This document shows positions 1 to 10,451 of a stretch of DNA of 64,000 nucleotides, piece after piece (position 1 is the first letter of the stretch; each line of letters begins with the position of its first letter). Source of the stretch: Theristus sp. LFF4_11 (lineage: Eukaryota > Nematoda > Chromadorea > Monhysterida > Xyalidae). The position numbers and the translations under genes were made by a program. Location of the stretch: assembly GCA_030248135.1 (NCBI GenBank), contig JASANC010002517.1:55568-119567 (forward strand), written 5' to 3'. Under the pieces are notes generated by a model. That model was not told the origin of the DNA, searched no databases, and saw only the letters and a list, made by a program, of their open reading frames with translations.

Positions 1-384
1 CTTCTGATGCCGTCGCGTTTTTCTCATCGCGAAACGTCCTGTGATACCGTTAATGAAAGTTTTCCTATTTACTGAGTGATGTCATTGGTTTTGGATTGTT
101 ACTGTTTGGAATTATGCGCAGAGTAAACGTTTTACGGAGCTGTTTGAATGCTGGAACTTTTTTCTAACTGCAGTTACCCAACTGCTGCCATACTTTTTGT
201 GCGATTTTTTTTATTTTTCCCGAGTACCCAAATAATTATAATGACTAAAATTTCAACGCAAACACACAGAAAACAATGACAACATTGCAAATTTTGGTAC
301 ACAGTACATCATACAACAACACAGACAATGCAAAGGCATGCTTACAAACAACGCCCAAAGAGACGACAGATTACGAACTTTGTG
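1..384. other. 3' flank of XBP1, no gene seen
   Basis: No coding exon is recognisable. Read on the minus strand this is the region just after the XBP1 stop codon and probably contains its 3' UTR. A T-rich stretch near 205-225 gives AAATAAA on the minus strand, which could be the polyadenylation signal. Confidence 0.5.
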
Positions 385-3021
385 TCAAGCAAGAATGTCG
401 AATAGATCTGTGAACGTGTCCTGCCAGTCGAGACCGCCGATTTGTTGTTGTTGCGGTTGTTGATCAGCAAGCATTGGGTCCAGTTTCGAGTTTGTGAGTT
501 TCTCGTTCACATTGGTTGTTGCTTCCAAGAAGGATTTGTCAAGGAGGTCAAAGTCGAGCAGTGCAGTGGGCGTGTGCAGCGTGCTGTTGGCAGAGGGCGA
601 CGGCACTTGTGCTGACGTCATCAGTGATGACGCCGACGACACAAGTGGCGGCGTTGGCGTACTGGCGTTGTCATTGACGCATTGTTGCTCTGTATTGTCG
701 AAAACGACTGCCTCGGTTGAAAAGTTGTCATTGTCCGTTGTTGCGTTGGCGTGGAGTAAATTCGGGTAGGCCGGGAAAAACGGTTGTTGGTCATGTGGAT
801 CGCACAACAATTTGTCGTCGTCGTTTTCGACCTTCACTTCGCTTGATTCAACCGGTTGGGCGGTTTTGTCGAGCGCATCCAGAGCTCGATCAATTGTGCC
901 AGATGCGCGCGCTCCGTCTGACTCAACGGCGACTGGCTGGCCGATATGCTGCAAATGTGATTTGGGTTCATAAAAACAGTTGGAGTGACGCTACTTGGCC
1001 AGCCGACACAATCCAATCTGAACGCATTCCATTCCAATCCTGTCCGATCCAGACGAAGTTGCATCATATCAGCATACAACCAATCAATGCAGCAACTTCC
1101 AGTTCAGTCAACCCGTTTGATGCGCACTAAAAGCGTCTCATTTTGTCTGACGGCAACCAATCCAATCCATCTTGCAATTCTGCCAACCTCCGATTGAACA
1201 CGTGCATCGCCCGACTGGCGAGCGTGTCCGCCTGTGGCACTCGGCTGGAACAGGTCGGTGCCATCGAGCAGCTCGTCGAGTATGGCCTGCAGATCGCTGT
1301 CAGATATGCGCAGATCGTGCTCAGCAGTAGACTGCCCGTTGAGCGGCTGCTGGTTGCCGATGACGTCACTTGCTCCCGCTGCAGGGGACCACTAATGAGT
1401 GCTGCTGACCCAAAAGCAACGTCACCACCATCGGCGCCTGCAAAATCGTCAGCTTTCTGAGTTTCAGACGAGTTCAGCTTTGTTTAGCACTGGTGCGGTG
1501 GATGCAGTTTTCAAGTGCACCGACAAAATGTGCAGCGGCACGTTGAGATTCGTCACAATTATGATGACGATTTCAAGTTCAATTCTTCCTAATGTCAAAA
1601 CCCTCAACAATTCTTACCATCAACGGCGGCCATCTGCTGTTGTTTCTGTTGTTGTTGCAGCTGTTTGCGCAGCTGTTGGTTCTCCCGCTCCAGCTCCTCG
1701 TTCTCCGCACGCAGCTGATCGTTCTCATCGATCAGCATCTGGTTGTCCTCCGTCATCTGCGCCAACTGCTGCTCCAGCTCGCACATCTTCGCCTTCTTGC
1801 GGTCGCGTGCCGTCTGCGCCGCGATGCGGTTCTTCATTTTTCTGAAGTGGAAACAACAAAGATGGGATGGTGATCGGGTGTATTTGAAACGGGGTGCATT
1901 GACAGTCAGAAAAGTGAGGTGACTCTGAGGCGCTCCAGTTTGAAGACGATGCACTCATGTTACAGCATCACACAGTCACAAACACACAATATCACAGCAG
2001 GGCGCATGTCATCGTATGTGTGCGTGTGTGTTTTTACAGCAGAGTACACCGCCTTCCGACTAGGACTTTATAAAACTGTCATGCCAAGTCCAATTTGTCC
2101 GTTGCACCAACCGCCGATAAATCTTCTGCTCCTGCGTCAAGTGCACGAGTCGCTCGCGTTTGCGCGGCGGCGCCGCCACACCATCAAACTGCTGCTCATT
2201 CTCCCAGTCCGACCAGCCGGGCGACCGTTTGCCGAGCGGCGACGGGTGTCCGGCACTGCTGCCGCTGCTGCTGCCGCCGCCGTCGTCCGAGGCGGGCGTC
2301 AAAACGGCCACTTTCGGCGAACCGACGTTGCGCGTCAGTGCGTGCTTGGTGAGCAGCGGCTCGGCGGCGTTCACGAGCGGCGCTCGCGGCGGCATCGACG
2401 TCATCACCATCGGCCGTCGAATGGTGTACGTCGGGGTGGCCGAGCCTGCAGTGCACAGCTACTGGTACTTTTTGGCTGTTTTGCCGTGTGTCCGTCGGCG
2501 GCGGCGAACGTTGTGTGTTATGTGTTCTGATTGGGCTATAAATCAGTATTGGCTGCTTTTGAATAAAGCTCACCACTGACGGCGTTCAACAAGCTCGATG
2601 CAACCAGTCAATCAGCATTCAGCACAGCATTGCGTAATATTCTAAATTCAACAGCCAGAATGCAGAAATTGCATGTGCGTGGTTTACAGTTTGACAGCAC
2701 GAATGTATCAACTGACGTGCAGCGGTGGCAGTTGACACTTGCGGCGGCACGGTCGTGATGATGATGGTGCGCGTTGTGCTGGGCGACGCGCGCGGCTGCT
2801 GCTGCAAGATTGGAATCACATCTGTGTCAGTGGCACTAACCAACCACAACTTGAAACCAGTCATGTAGGCCAAGTTCAATAAACCACACCAAGACCCGTT
2901 TAGTTCTCAAGCACGCCAACCCAACCTGCTGGTAGACCACCCGTTTCACAAGTTGCTGCGTTGCCATGTTGCCTTCAGTTTTCATCGGTTGTTGCACTTG
3001 CACAGCGGTGATTTCCGGCAT
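385..3021 (-). CDS. xbp1: XBP1, bZIP transcription factor of the unfolded protein response
   Basis: Exons on the minus strand: about 2410-2112 (basic region start, PPRKRERLVHLT), 1841-1618 (KMKNRIAAQTARDRKKAKM followed by a leucine zipper), 1437-1188 and 948-385. Joins keep phase: CG|A gives RRKMKNR, matching the family sequence RRKLKNR. Exon 1437-1188 contains a 23-nt IRE1-type intron (1404-1382). Only after its removal does the exon end in phase 0 and enter the last exon in frame, giving the XBP1s region ISDSDLQAILDELLDG and the C-terminal motif LDWQDTFTDLFDILA. Two further 5' exons are plausible: 3021-2926 (ATG, 32 codons, donor GTTGGG) and one starting near 2801. The ATG at 2410 is the alternative start. 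Family knowledge: IRE1 cleaves XBP1 mRNA during ER stress and the spliced protein activates chaperone and lipid genes in the nucleus. The 5' end is the least certain part. Confidence 0.93.
1375..1410 (-). promoter_or_regulatory. IRE1 twin stem-loop and 23-nt non-spliceosomal intron of XBP1
   Basis: On the minus strand, two seven-base loops of the IRE1 consensus CNGCNGN sit 23 nt apart: CAGCAGC (1407-1401) and CTGCAGC (1384-1378). Each loop is closed by a 4-bp stem, GGGT with ACTC (one G-T wobble) and TCCC with GGGA. Cutting after the third base of each loop removes 1404-1382. There are no GT-AG ends. Removal of 23 nt shifts frame by two and is needed to reach the conserved C-terminus. Known biology: IRE1 cuts and RtcB ligates. 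Confidence 0.93.
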
Positions 3022-3326
3022 GATTATGAGTTGCTTCAAATGATGTTGTTTTATCAGCAATCAATCAATCAGAATCATCTCCAGAGGAGAAACGAGTTCA
3101 CGCACAAAGCAGTCAATGTTTCACTTCATGTTTATCGTTTGTACGGCTGAAATAATAATTTTTAAACAAAAAAATAACTTAAAAAAATAAGAAAAATTGC
3201 TTCAAAATTAAAAACTACACATTGCAATTCAGATCGAATGTTCTCGAAAGTCGAAACAAACACACACACACAGCGAAACTGAAACTAGCGACTGCGCTGC
3301 GCAGCAACAACAACAACAACATTGCC

Positions 3327-3371
3327 GACGTGGCAGCGTGTCGTGCGCTGATTGGCTGGCGATTGACGTCA
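3327..3371. promoter_or_regulatory. candidate UPRE, CCAAT and CRE boxes between XBP1 and CRPPA
   Basis: In the 738 bp between the divergent XBP1 (start 3021, minus) and CRPPA (start 3760, plus) lie GACGTGGC (3327-3334, like the XBP1/ATF6 UPRE core), ATTGG (3351-3355, an inverted CCAAT box) and a perfect CRE palindrome TGACGTCA (3364-3371). Seen directly. The regulatory role is inferred. Confidence 0.4.
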
Positions 3372-3759
3372 CGCGCTTCAGCGTGGCAGGCAGCGTCTGT
3401 GCTGTACACAGTGCGATTGCATCAGCCAACTCCAATATTCTGCTGCATTGACGCACATTTCATAGAGGGAACAGGTTGGGTTTGTGGTGTTTCGTGTATC
3501 GGATGTGTTCAATGTTGGTGTTTGGGGTTTGGTTGGGCAAATTGGCACAAGTCCATATGTCCATGCGTGTACTTGCGTGAAAACGATAATGCAAATGGAA
3601 TCCGCACGTTTCAAAAAGAACGTTTCTGCATCATAAATTCTACTGGTCCATCTATGCCCTTTCACGTGGGCTGCGTTGTTCCGGTGGAAATATCAAATAA
3701 ACCCGAACTTTGTGGTGTATGGTTATTTGCCGTATTTCATAATTTTTACAGGTTAGAAA

Positions 3760-5835
3760 ATGCCTCAGCACCGTACGGCCATTCTGCTGGCGGCTGGGGG
3801 CGTGGGCGAGCGTATGCGCGGCAAAACACAACCGAAACAGCTTGTGTCGGTCATGAACAGACCAATATGGGCGTACACAGTGCAGGCGTTCTTGAAGTTA
3901 GCGACTTTGGGGTGAATTGAATGGTTTTGTATGAACATCACTGTTGTGAACAACTTTTCTGAAAATGCGCTGCTCCATGCAGATGGGCCTAGTCCGACAG
4001 GATGGACGGTTTTCGGATTAGCTATAAAATGAATAAAAATGGATTCAGTCATGCATAAAAACAACAAGCAAAATCGCAAATGATCTGAACTTGAACGACT
4101 TTGGTATCCGTTGTAGCATCGACTGGGTTGACGCTGTGATTCTGATTGTTCAACCGGATTCTAAAACGGAAGTATCTGTCGAACAACTGTTACCCGAATT
4201 CAACGACAAGCGCGTTATGCTGTCAAAAACTGCTGGCTCAACGCGTCATTCGTCAATCAAGAGCGTGTTGCCCTTGTTGCACGGTTGTTTAACCACAGAC
4301 TGTAATGTCAAGTTCGAATTTGTGTGATATGTGGTTAACTTTTTCAGATCTAGCATTCGCCGACAACGACGTCGTTGTTGTGCATGATGTGGTACGTCCG
4401 TTTTGTGAGGAGTCATTACTGCGTGAGCTCGTTGAAGTTGTGTCCAATGGCCAAAAGGTTTGTTAGATCCATATAAATTCAAGACAGTATAGATCTGCAC
4501 TAGTTTTACAAAAAAGTCTTCTATCTGCTGAAACCTGCTTGGTCCCTTGCACAACATCTATACTTTTCACAAACACTGGCTGGTTTCAACAAGAGCTTTT
4601 TGTGTTGTGAAAATGTATTTGCTTTGCAGGCAGCTGGTGTTATCAGACCGTGTGTGTCCACAATACTGATGGTGCAAGAGAATCATGCTGATTCAACAAG
4701 TGACGATGAAAACACGAACGAAAAATTTCGTCATCGCCACTTGTCTTCAGTGACTGACCGACGTTGGACGGTTGCGTCTGAGACGCCGCAGGCTTTTACG
4801 ATAGACACTCTCAAGATTATGTACTCCGAAGCAAGTTTATGAAAAAAACGCATTGAAAATAGAACACAACAGAAATCCACGAAATCTACATTGTAGTCAA
4901 TCAGCATTGGTCCGTGATCATTTGATGGACGCTTTCTGTGCAGGACAAACTCTGCCCCCACAGCAATGCCTGCTTAGAAAACATGCATCACGTGATCACC
5001 GACCAATCAGCTGGTTGCCTATAATTTAGAGGTCGACTGTGGAGATTCAGGGCATGGCAAATGAATTTTGAAAGACAGAAACACAACAAAGAACAAACTA
5101 CCAGCTGAAAAAATTGAATAGATACGACCATCATTTTTGCATTCCAGATATCCCGTCAAGACTTGAAAATGGGAACCGAGTGCCTACAACTGGCACAACG
5201 CTATGCCAAAGTGAATCCTGTACTGATTAGTGGACCGGAGTATCTTGGAAAGCTGACTTTCGAGAAAGACCTTTTTCAATTGGAATCAAGCCTCAAAGGT
5301 TTGAACTTGCTAATTGGCTTGGTCTAAGCCTTCACTGATTATTTTTTTAAATAATAAAATGTGTCCAGAACTCGCATTGACGAAGGGCATAATTTTCGTC
5401 AACGATGATGATTCGAATAAGGACGTTGTCAAAGAAGCGATTTCTTGCTTCAAAACCGCGGTCATCCGAAACTACAACTGTGAATATTTTGACTCAACAT
5501 ACTGGAACTACAAATCGACAACTGTCTTTTTCTGCAACAACCTCGAAACATTTTCTGCAACAACAAAGTATCTCAAAACCGAGTTTCGGCGCTTGGTAAC
5601 AAAATGGATTGGTGCTACACTTCTGTTCGTCTGTTCAAATATTGACATGAAAATCTCATTGATTTCCGAATTTGAGTTTGACCATGGAACTCGTAGGGAT
5701 TTTAAACAATTTGGTTGCTATACAGCATTGATTTTTATTGATCAGAGCAAATCAACTGTTGATCTAAATATTTCACTTCGTGAAGTGATCACTCATAGAA
5801 CTTTGACGTTTGGCGCAATTGTGTGTTTAGATTAA
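3760..5835 (+). CDS. crppa: CRPPA/ISPD, D-ribitol-5-phosphate cytidylyltransferase
   Basis: Six exons: 3760-3896, 4117-4283, 4348-4457, 4630-4830, 5148-5298 and 5369-5835. All phases agree and give 410 aa, close to the human protein. The N-terminus has the cytidylyltransferase nucleotide loop [13 protein letters not shown] followed by [18 protein letters not shown] is the conserved HDAxRPF-type motif, SETPQAF and [11 protein letters not shown] match the IspD fold, and exon 6 is the C-terminal domain found in animal ISPD. Known role: makes CDP-ribitol from CTP in the cytosol for FKTN/FKRP, which extend the O-mannosyl glycan of alpha-dystroglycan. Intron 4 has a GCAAGT donor (GC-AG type). The loop reads GGVGERM where many homologues have GGxGxRM. 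XBP1 lies divergent on the left. Confidence 0.93.
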
Positions 5836-6401
5836 AATGAAAGTTTTTATAAATCATCCCGTTGATAAGAGCCTTTCAGTGCAGTGTGCAGAACTTATTT
5901 AGCAAAAAGGTGCTGGGTGACAGATATCTAGAAAGGATAGATACATTGATAATATTTCCAGTACACACAAAAAGATACATGAAAACAATTTATGCATTCG
6001 AATCATATTGTTGCAGCAAGTGACGCGCTTATTTTCATACTGAGGGTAACTCGTTCTTGATCAACAACATGCGTTGTTGAATTGACACAGTGAACGCCCA
6101 TTCACACTGACGCATGTGTATACGGCACGTCATGACTCGTGTTTCAGCATGCTACCGTCCATGCAGACGCATATTCATACGGCACGTCACGTCAGCAGGT
6201 CTCATGTTATCGCATACTACGCCGTAATAGCCGTACCGTCCATGAATACCATTGACGTACGTCAGTGTGAGCCGAGCTAGCCTGAAGAGTATACAAGGGG
6301 TACATCACAAACAGAGCCGGTATAACGATGAGAACATGACCAGTTATGTTGCATTGCTCAGTAAATTACACCGGGTCCTCAAAACGCTGCTTTGCTCCAT
6401 T
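5836..6401. repeat. intergenic; candidate short MITE at 6102-6270
   Basis: Between the convergent CRPPA and DAZAP2 genes. At 6102-6270 a roughly 170-bp segment is bounded by an 11-bp perfect inverted repeat, TCACACTGACG (6102-6112) and CGTCAGTGTGA (6260-6270). Inside, CATACGGCACGTCA-like words recur. No ORF. I could not find a clear target duplication, so the MITE call is tentative. Confidence 0.4.
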
Positions 6402-8005
6402 TTAATAGAGTACCGCGCCGGCATCGCCAGTGCCCCCCATCACGGTTGTCGGCCGTTGTCCCACGACCACTTGGTGACCCTGTGCCGCGGCCATTTGTGC
6501 TGTGTTCGGGGCGACACCGGGTGGTGGTGGCTGCAGAGTGGAAATTTCATGAAAATAAACTGTTGTCTCTTCAACTGTTTTACTTAATCATTCATTCAGA
6601 AAACTACGATAGCACATAATGCGGAGATCTAATGGCACATCGTATTATAAAAAACGTTTCTGGATTTGATCGATTGAAGTATGTGGGTCGATGGCTGATT
6701 ACTTTATGACGCTCGCTTGAGCCTTGAGCAGCAGCCAATGAACATGCTTGAACCTTGAACGAAATGCGCAGTACAACTTAGACTTTATTAAAGCCTTGTT
6801 AAAAACATGTTCAATTCAAATTGAACAATGCCTTCATCGCATTCTCAAACAGCCCACACATGCCCATGTGTACGGTGTGTAGTGGTGGAGCATGGTTCGG
6901 TTTCCGAAACACAGTGCTGGTTGGCGCATATCGATTTCGGCAACCAGCACCGTCTCGCACGCGTGCGCGCCATGTCCGGCTCGATAAAAGTTTACATCAC
7001 AGTTACAGTTTAGCGACAGCCGCACCATGTTCCACCACTCAGTCGCACGGCTTCACCGTGCCGTGACTGAGATCACCGTTCACCGCACCGGAACGTGTCT
7101 TGTCGATCCGGCATTGAATCGTGCACCAGCGTCAAACGCATCAGCGGTAATCACAGTCTGCTGCTGCGCCACGTACGGCGGCGGCGCGTTTGGATCGAAC
7201 GGCGGTGGCCCGCTGACTGGCTGATAAAACTGCTGACCTGGTAGCAGTTCTGAAAAAAACAGCGCGTTTTTGATTATTTTTGTTGTTTTAGATTGAGTAT
7301 TTGTACTGTCATTGGCACACTTCCGCAAATTGAAGGACTTCATATTCACAAGTAAAGTTTAAAAAACCGAAGACAAAAGAACCAGCTACCCAGATACACG
7401 CATGGATGAATTTTAACCAGCTAACACAGGAATGTTACTGAGACACTAACTACTGCTCCAAGAACACTACAATACACGTGATGAACACTACAGAACACTA
7501 CCATGCCGTGATTCGTGTGAGTTTACATGCATTGGATTTCATTTGATGGTGTCGTCATATTATTGAAAGCCTTTTTGCTATCCAAGGCATTTTCAATTTT
7601 TTTGTAGCTCGAGTTTGTTTCTTTCAGTTTTTATCGTCTTCGTAACGAGCAAATTGAGCTTAGAACCAATAAATCACGCACGTGCTGGATAGTAGCCTGG
7701 TGGCGACGAAGGATGCCCACCGGTGCTGGTCGATGCACCGACGGGAGGTTGAGCGGGGTAACCGGACGGGCAGCCACCTAAACATTTGGCATGGGCAGTC
7801 AAAAGAAAGTTTCATCAATTGCAACGTGTCATGCATGTTTTGATAAAAAGTTCAAGTTCAAGTTCATCAATCAATGATATTGTTGTGAACAACAATCAAC
7901 TTTGTTAATAAATACCCAGGCCCCAGCAAATAAAAAAACAAAAAAGCGGAGCGAACCTTGTTTCGATGGGCACGCTGTCGCCTTCTTCGAATTGCTGCTT
8001 CCCAT
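6402..8005 (-). CDS. dazap2: DAZAP2-like proline-rich adaptor
   Basis: Four exons on the minus strand: 8005-7957, 7777-7682, 7249-7089 and 6530-6402 (stop TAA 6404-6402). All phases agree, giving 144 aa. The core TVITADAFDAGARFNAG followed by PPPPGVAPNTAQMAAAQG matches the vertebrate DAZAP2 signature (GYDAGARFGAGA, then PPPPPGCPPNAAQLAVMQG). PPPFDPNAPPPYV resembles its PPPY-type motif for WW-domain partners. Known family role: small adaptor in stress granules, ubiquitin-ligase regulation and signalling. Unusual: it begins MGSSNSKK, an apparent N-myristoylation signal that I do not recall in vertebrate DAZAP2. The start is fixed by the first exon's only ATG and its phase-1 donor. Confidence 0.9.
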
Positions 8006-8247
8006 TGTGAATTCGACGGTATAGAATCAAATCGAATCTATCAATCAGTGAGCTGGAATTGAGAAATAATTCTGGCAGTCAGTCAACAACACAAGAAAAA
8101 CGGTTGGTATTCATGTTGCAAAACAAAATGTCTGCCAACGGCCAATTATCGCTGAGGAAGCAGACAAATGCTAATCCAAACGAAAAAGAAAGAAAGAAAA
8201 AGAAAAAGACGACGTTTTGAGCTTTTTTGATTTTGTTTTTTTAGTTT

Positions 8248-9014
8248 CACATGCAAATTTGAATCTCGGTTGGTTCGAAATCTGGAAGGGAGTGAAACGA
8301 AACGACGACGACAGGAAGGATTACTTTTGTTCCAATGGTGAGAGGAGACTAAGAACTGACGAAGCTTGTGCACATTTTTTCCTCCAAGATGTGGAATGGA
8401 ATTTGCAAGTGAGTCGTGGAAGTGTTTATTGCTGAACATATTTGGTCTTGTTCGTGTTTCTTCCCCACACTCGCATCATTTAGAAAAACAGGGTCGGCGT
8501 GGTGGGGTTCGAAAAAAGTGAAATTTGAGAGGAAGTGTTTTCCAAGTTCAAATTGCAACACCAACATCACCTTTGCACTCATCATGACCTTCTTCGGTTT
8601 GCAGCGAGCATTGGACGCATACTACGAATCTCAAAGGTCGCACCGTAATGAAGCACGCTCATCGTGTGCTTTCGAAAACGGCCAAGAATCGTCAGCTGCT
8701 GACAGCACCGAAAAAACGTGTTTCAAAGTCATGAGCTGGAATGTAGACGGACTGAACACAAACAGTTTGAGCAGTCGCTTGAAAAGAATTCTGGTCGTGT
8801 TGGAAAGGTTTGCAAATTGTTTGCACAATCAGCAGACTTGTTACTTTTGATTCAGTTGAACACTGTTTCTTCAATTTTTTCAAGTTTGTTTGGTTTTTGT
8901 AATTGAAAAACTAAATGAACGCCAGAGTTAGAATGCCATGAGGCACCGCAAGCGGATGTGTTGCGTTGGTTGCACTGCAGAGAGCAGGCAGACGTGGTGT
9001 TGCTGCTGCAATGA
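8248..9014 (+). pseudogene. TDP2-like N-terminal part (UBA and start of EEP phosphodiesterase), truncated
   Basis: Exon pieces ending at 8408 (CAHFFLQDVEWNLQ, donor GTGAGT), 8605-8807 (RALDAYYES, then FKVMSWNVDGLNTNSLSSRL) and 8981-9014. They join in phase and match TDP2: a UBA-like segment followed by the first catalytic motif SWNxDG. The third piece reads EQADVVLLLQ and then a TGA at 9012-9014, exactly where the family has the catalytic glutamate of the QE motif. The remaining motifs (GDxN, SDH) are not visible downstream. No initiator ATG is evident in the first piece. Known role of TDP2: removal of 5'-phosphotyrosyl topoisomerase II adducts from DNA. Likely a remnant, although an undetected donor just before QE would leave room for exons elsewhere. 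Confidence 0.65.
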
Positions 9015-9177
9015 CAATCGCAGCGTTTATTTCTGCATGTCTAAACTGTTCAAGAACCGGACATTTTCACTTGATGTAGAGTTTTTCCACTTTTTCACAG
9101 TACCCCTGAATCTGCCAAAAAGCCAAATTTATCCGAATTGAATTGCAGAATACCACAAAAAATGTGGGAATTTTCAG

Positions 9178-9301
9178 ATTGCTCAGATTCGTCTTGTGCA
9201 CGATCGCGAGATGGATAAATTCTAAATTCAAGGGGTATTGCTATGTGGCGTTTGTGGATCTCGACTCGCTAAAGGGCGCACTTGTTGACATGGACGGCAT
9301 T
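9178..9301 (+). pseudogene. eIF4H/eIF4B-type RRM fragment with 7-bp tandem duplication
   Basis: An exon-like segment flanked by a TTTTCAG acceptor and a GTTGGT donor encodes RLVHDREMDKF and then KGYCYVAFVDLDSLKGALV. This strongly resembles the RNP1 half of the eIF4H RRM (DKDTDKFKGFCYVEF, then DSLKEAL). The two halves are in different frames because TAAATTC is duplicated in tandem (9216-9222 and 9223-9229), which also creates a stop. Removing one copy restores continuity. No RNP2 half was found upstream. It is a broken copy, or the duplication is a sequencing or assembly error. Confidence 0.6.
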
Positions 9302-10451
9302 GTTGGTTTCATTTCTTTTCATTTTTTTCAGCTTTCACTGTTGATTTTTGTCACGTGTTGTCAACAAAAAATTAACTGATGATGATTTAAATGCAAAATC
9401 AACAAATCAATCTCCGGTGCGGTGTATTCGAACTAACTGCACTGATTCAACGTGCAGCGATCCAATGAGCTAAAATAAAATTCGAGTCTGAGCTGTGCCT
9501 GCGCAAGCTGTCATTAAACTTGAAAGCAAAATTCTCGCTACAACCAATAAGGCGTTCGTTCATTTTTTCCAGTCGAACAGCTGACACAATCGTTTTTATT
9601 TGCAGGAAAAGGTCGATCCAGATCTTGAGATCGAGGTGAGATATTCGGTCATGCTGGCACGAGACCGCGAAGAAGACAGGGTGAGGCGCGAAATGAGCCA
9701 GGAGGCGTACAGTTGCGGTTCGTTTATTATTTTCTTTTTTTCTTCAGCATGTTGTAGGCAATAAACTGACTGGTTGATGATCACGTGATGCATATTTTCT
9801 GTGCAGGGCAGACTTTGCCCACTTTTTGTACATGCGATCGATAATGAGAGTTGTTTGTTTTCTACTCACTATCACGGCTCAAATTCAGTTTACGTTTTAT
9901 GGTGTTCAAATTGTTAGCAAGTCCGCTGATTGGTTGTCTGAGCCAGCGACCAATCAAACATGCCTGCTTGCTTGCATTATAATGGCCATGCGGTGCGTAT
10001 GGCATCAGTCGACATTGCAAGCATTGTGCCTTTTTGTGTCAGATTGGTCGCTGTGGCCAGGAGCACGAAGACGATCGGCACGTGATGGCAAAGCATTAAC
10101 TGATGATCTATCCGACTGATGACCTGTGAGGAGGTGAATGTGTGAACGCGTGTGGTTTGTTTGTTTTGTTTGTTTTGTTGGAATTTTAGGCGATGTTTTT
10201 AGCCAGGATTAGCTAACCCAGAGAAGCGTACAGAACGCCGTCGAGTAGGGCGTCCATCGAATTTTCTCTGTCATTAAGTGCCTGTACACCCCACCGATAC
10301 GTTCCGCGGGACTCGATCACCCGAACGCACATACAATAGTCTAACGCGCTATCACCAGGCCACGAGGGTGACAAATGAGCAAATGTCTGAAGAATGAGCA
10401 AATGAGAAATCCGTCTGATTTTGGACGTCACCCGCGATGTCGGTTAATAGG
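9302..10451. other. no supported gene
   Basis: A mini-ORF at 9606-9635 (EKVDPDLEIE, with acceptor and donor) is the only coding-like segment and I do not recognise it. The rest holds TGATTGG/CCAATCA words and short T-rich stretches like the introns of neighbouring genes. Nothing else was seen. Confidence 0.4.

Noticed and set aside
9606..9635. EKVDPDLEIE mini-exon with acceptor and donor
   Set aside because: Only ten codons with no neighbouring exon in phase that I could recognise. Left unannotated.
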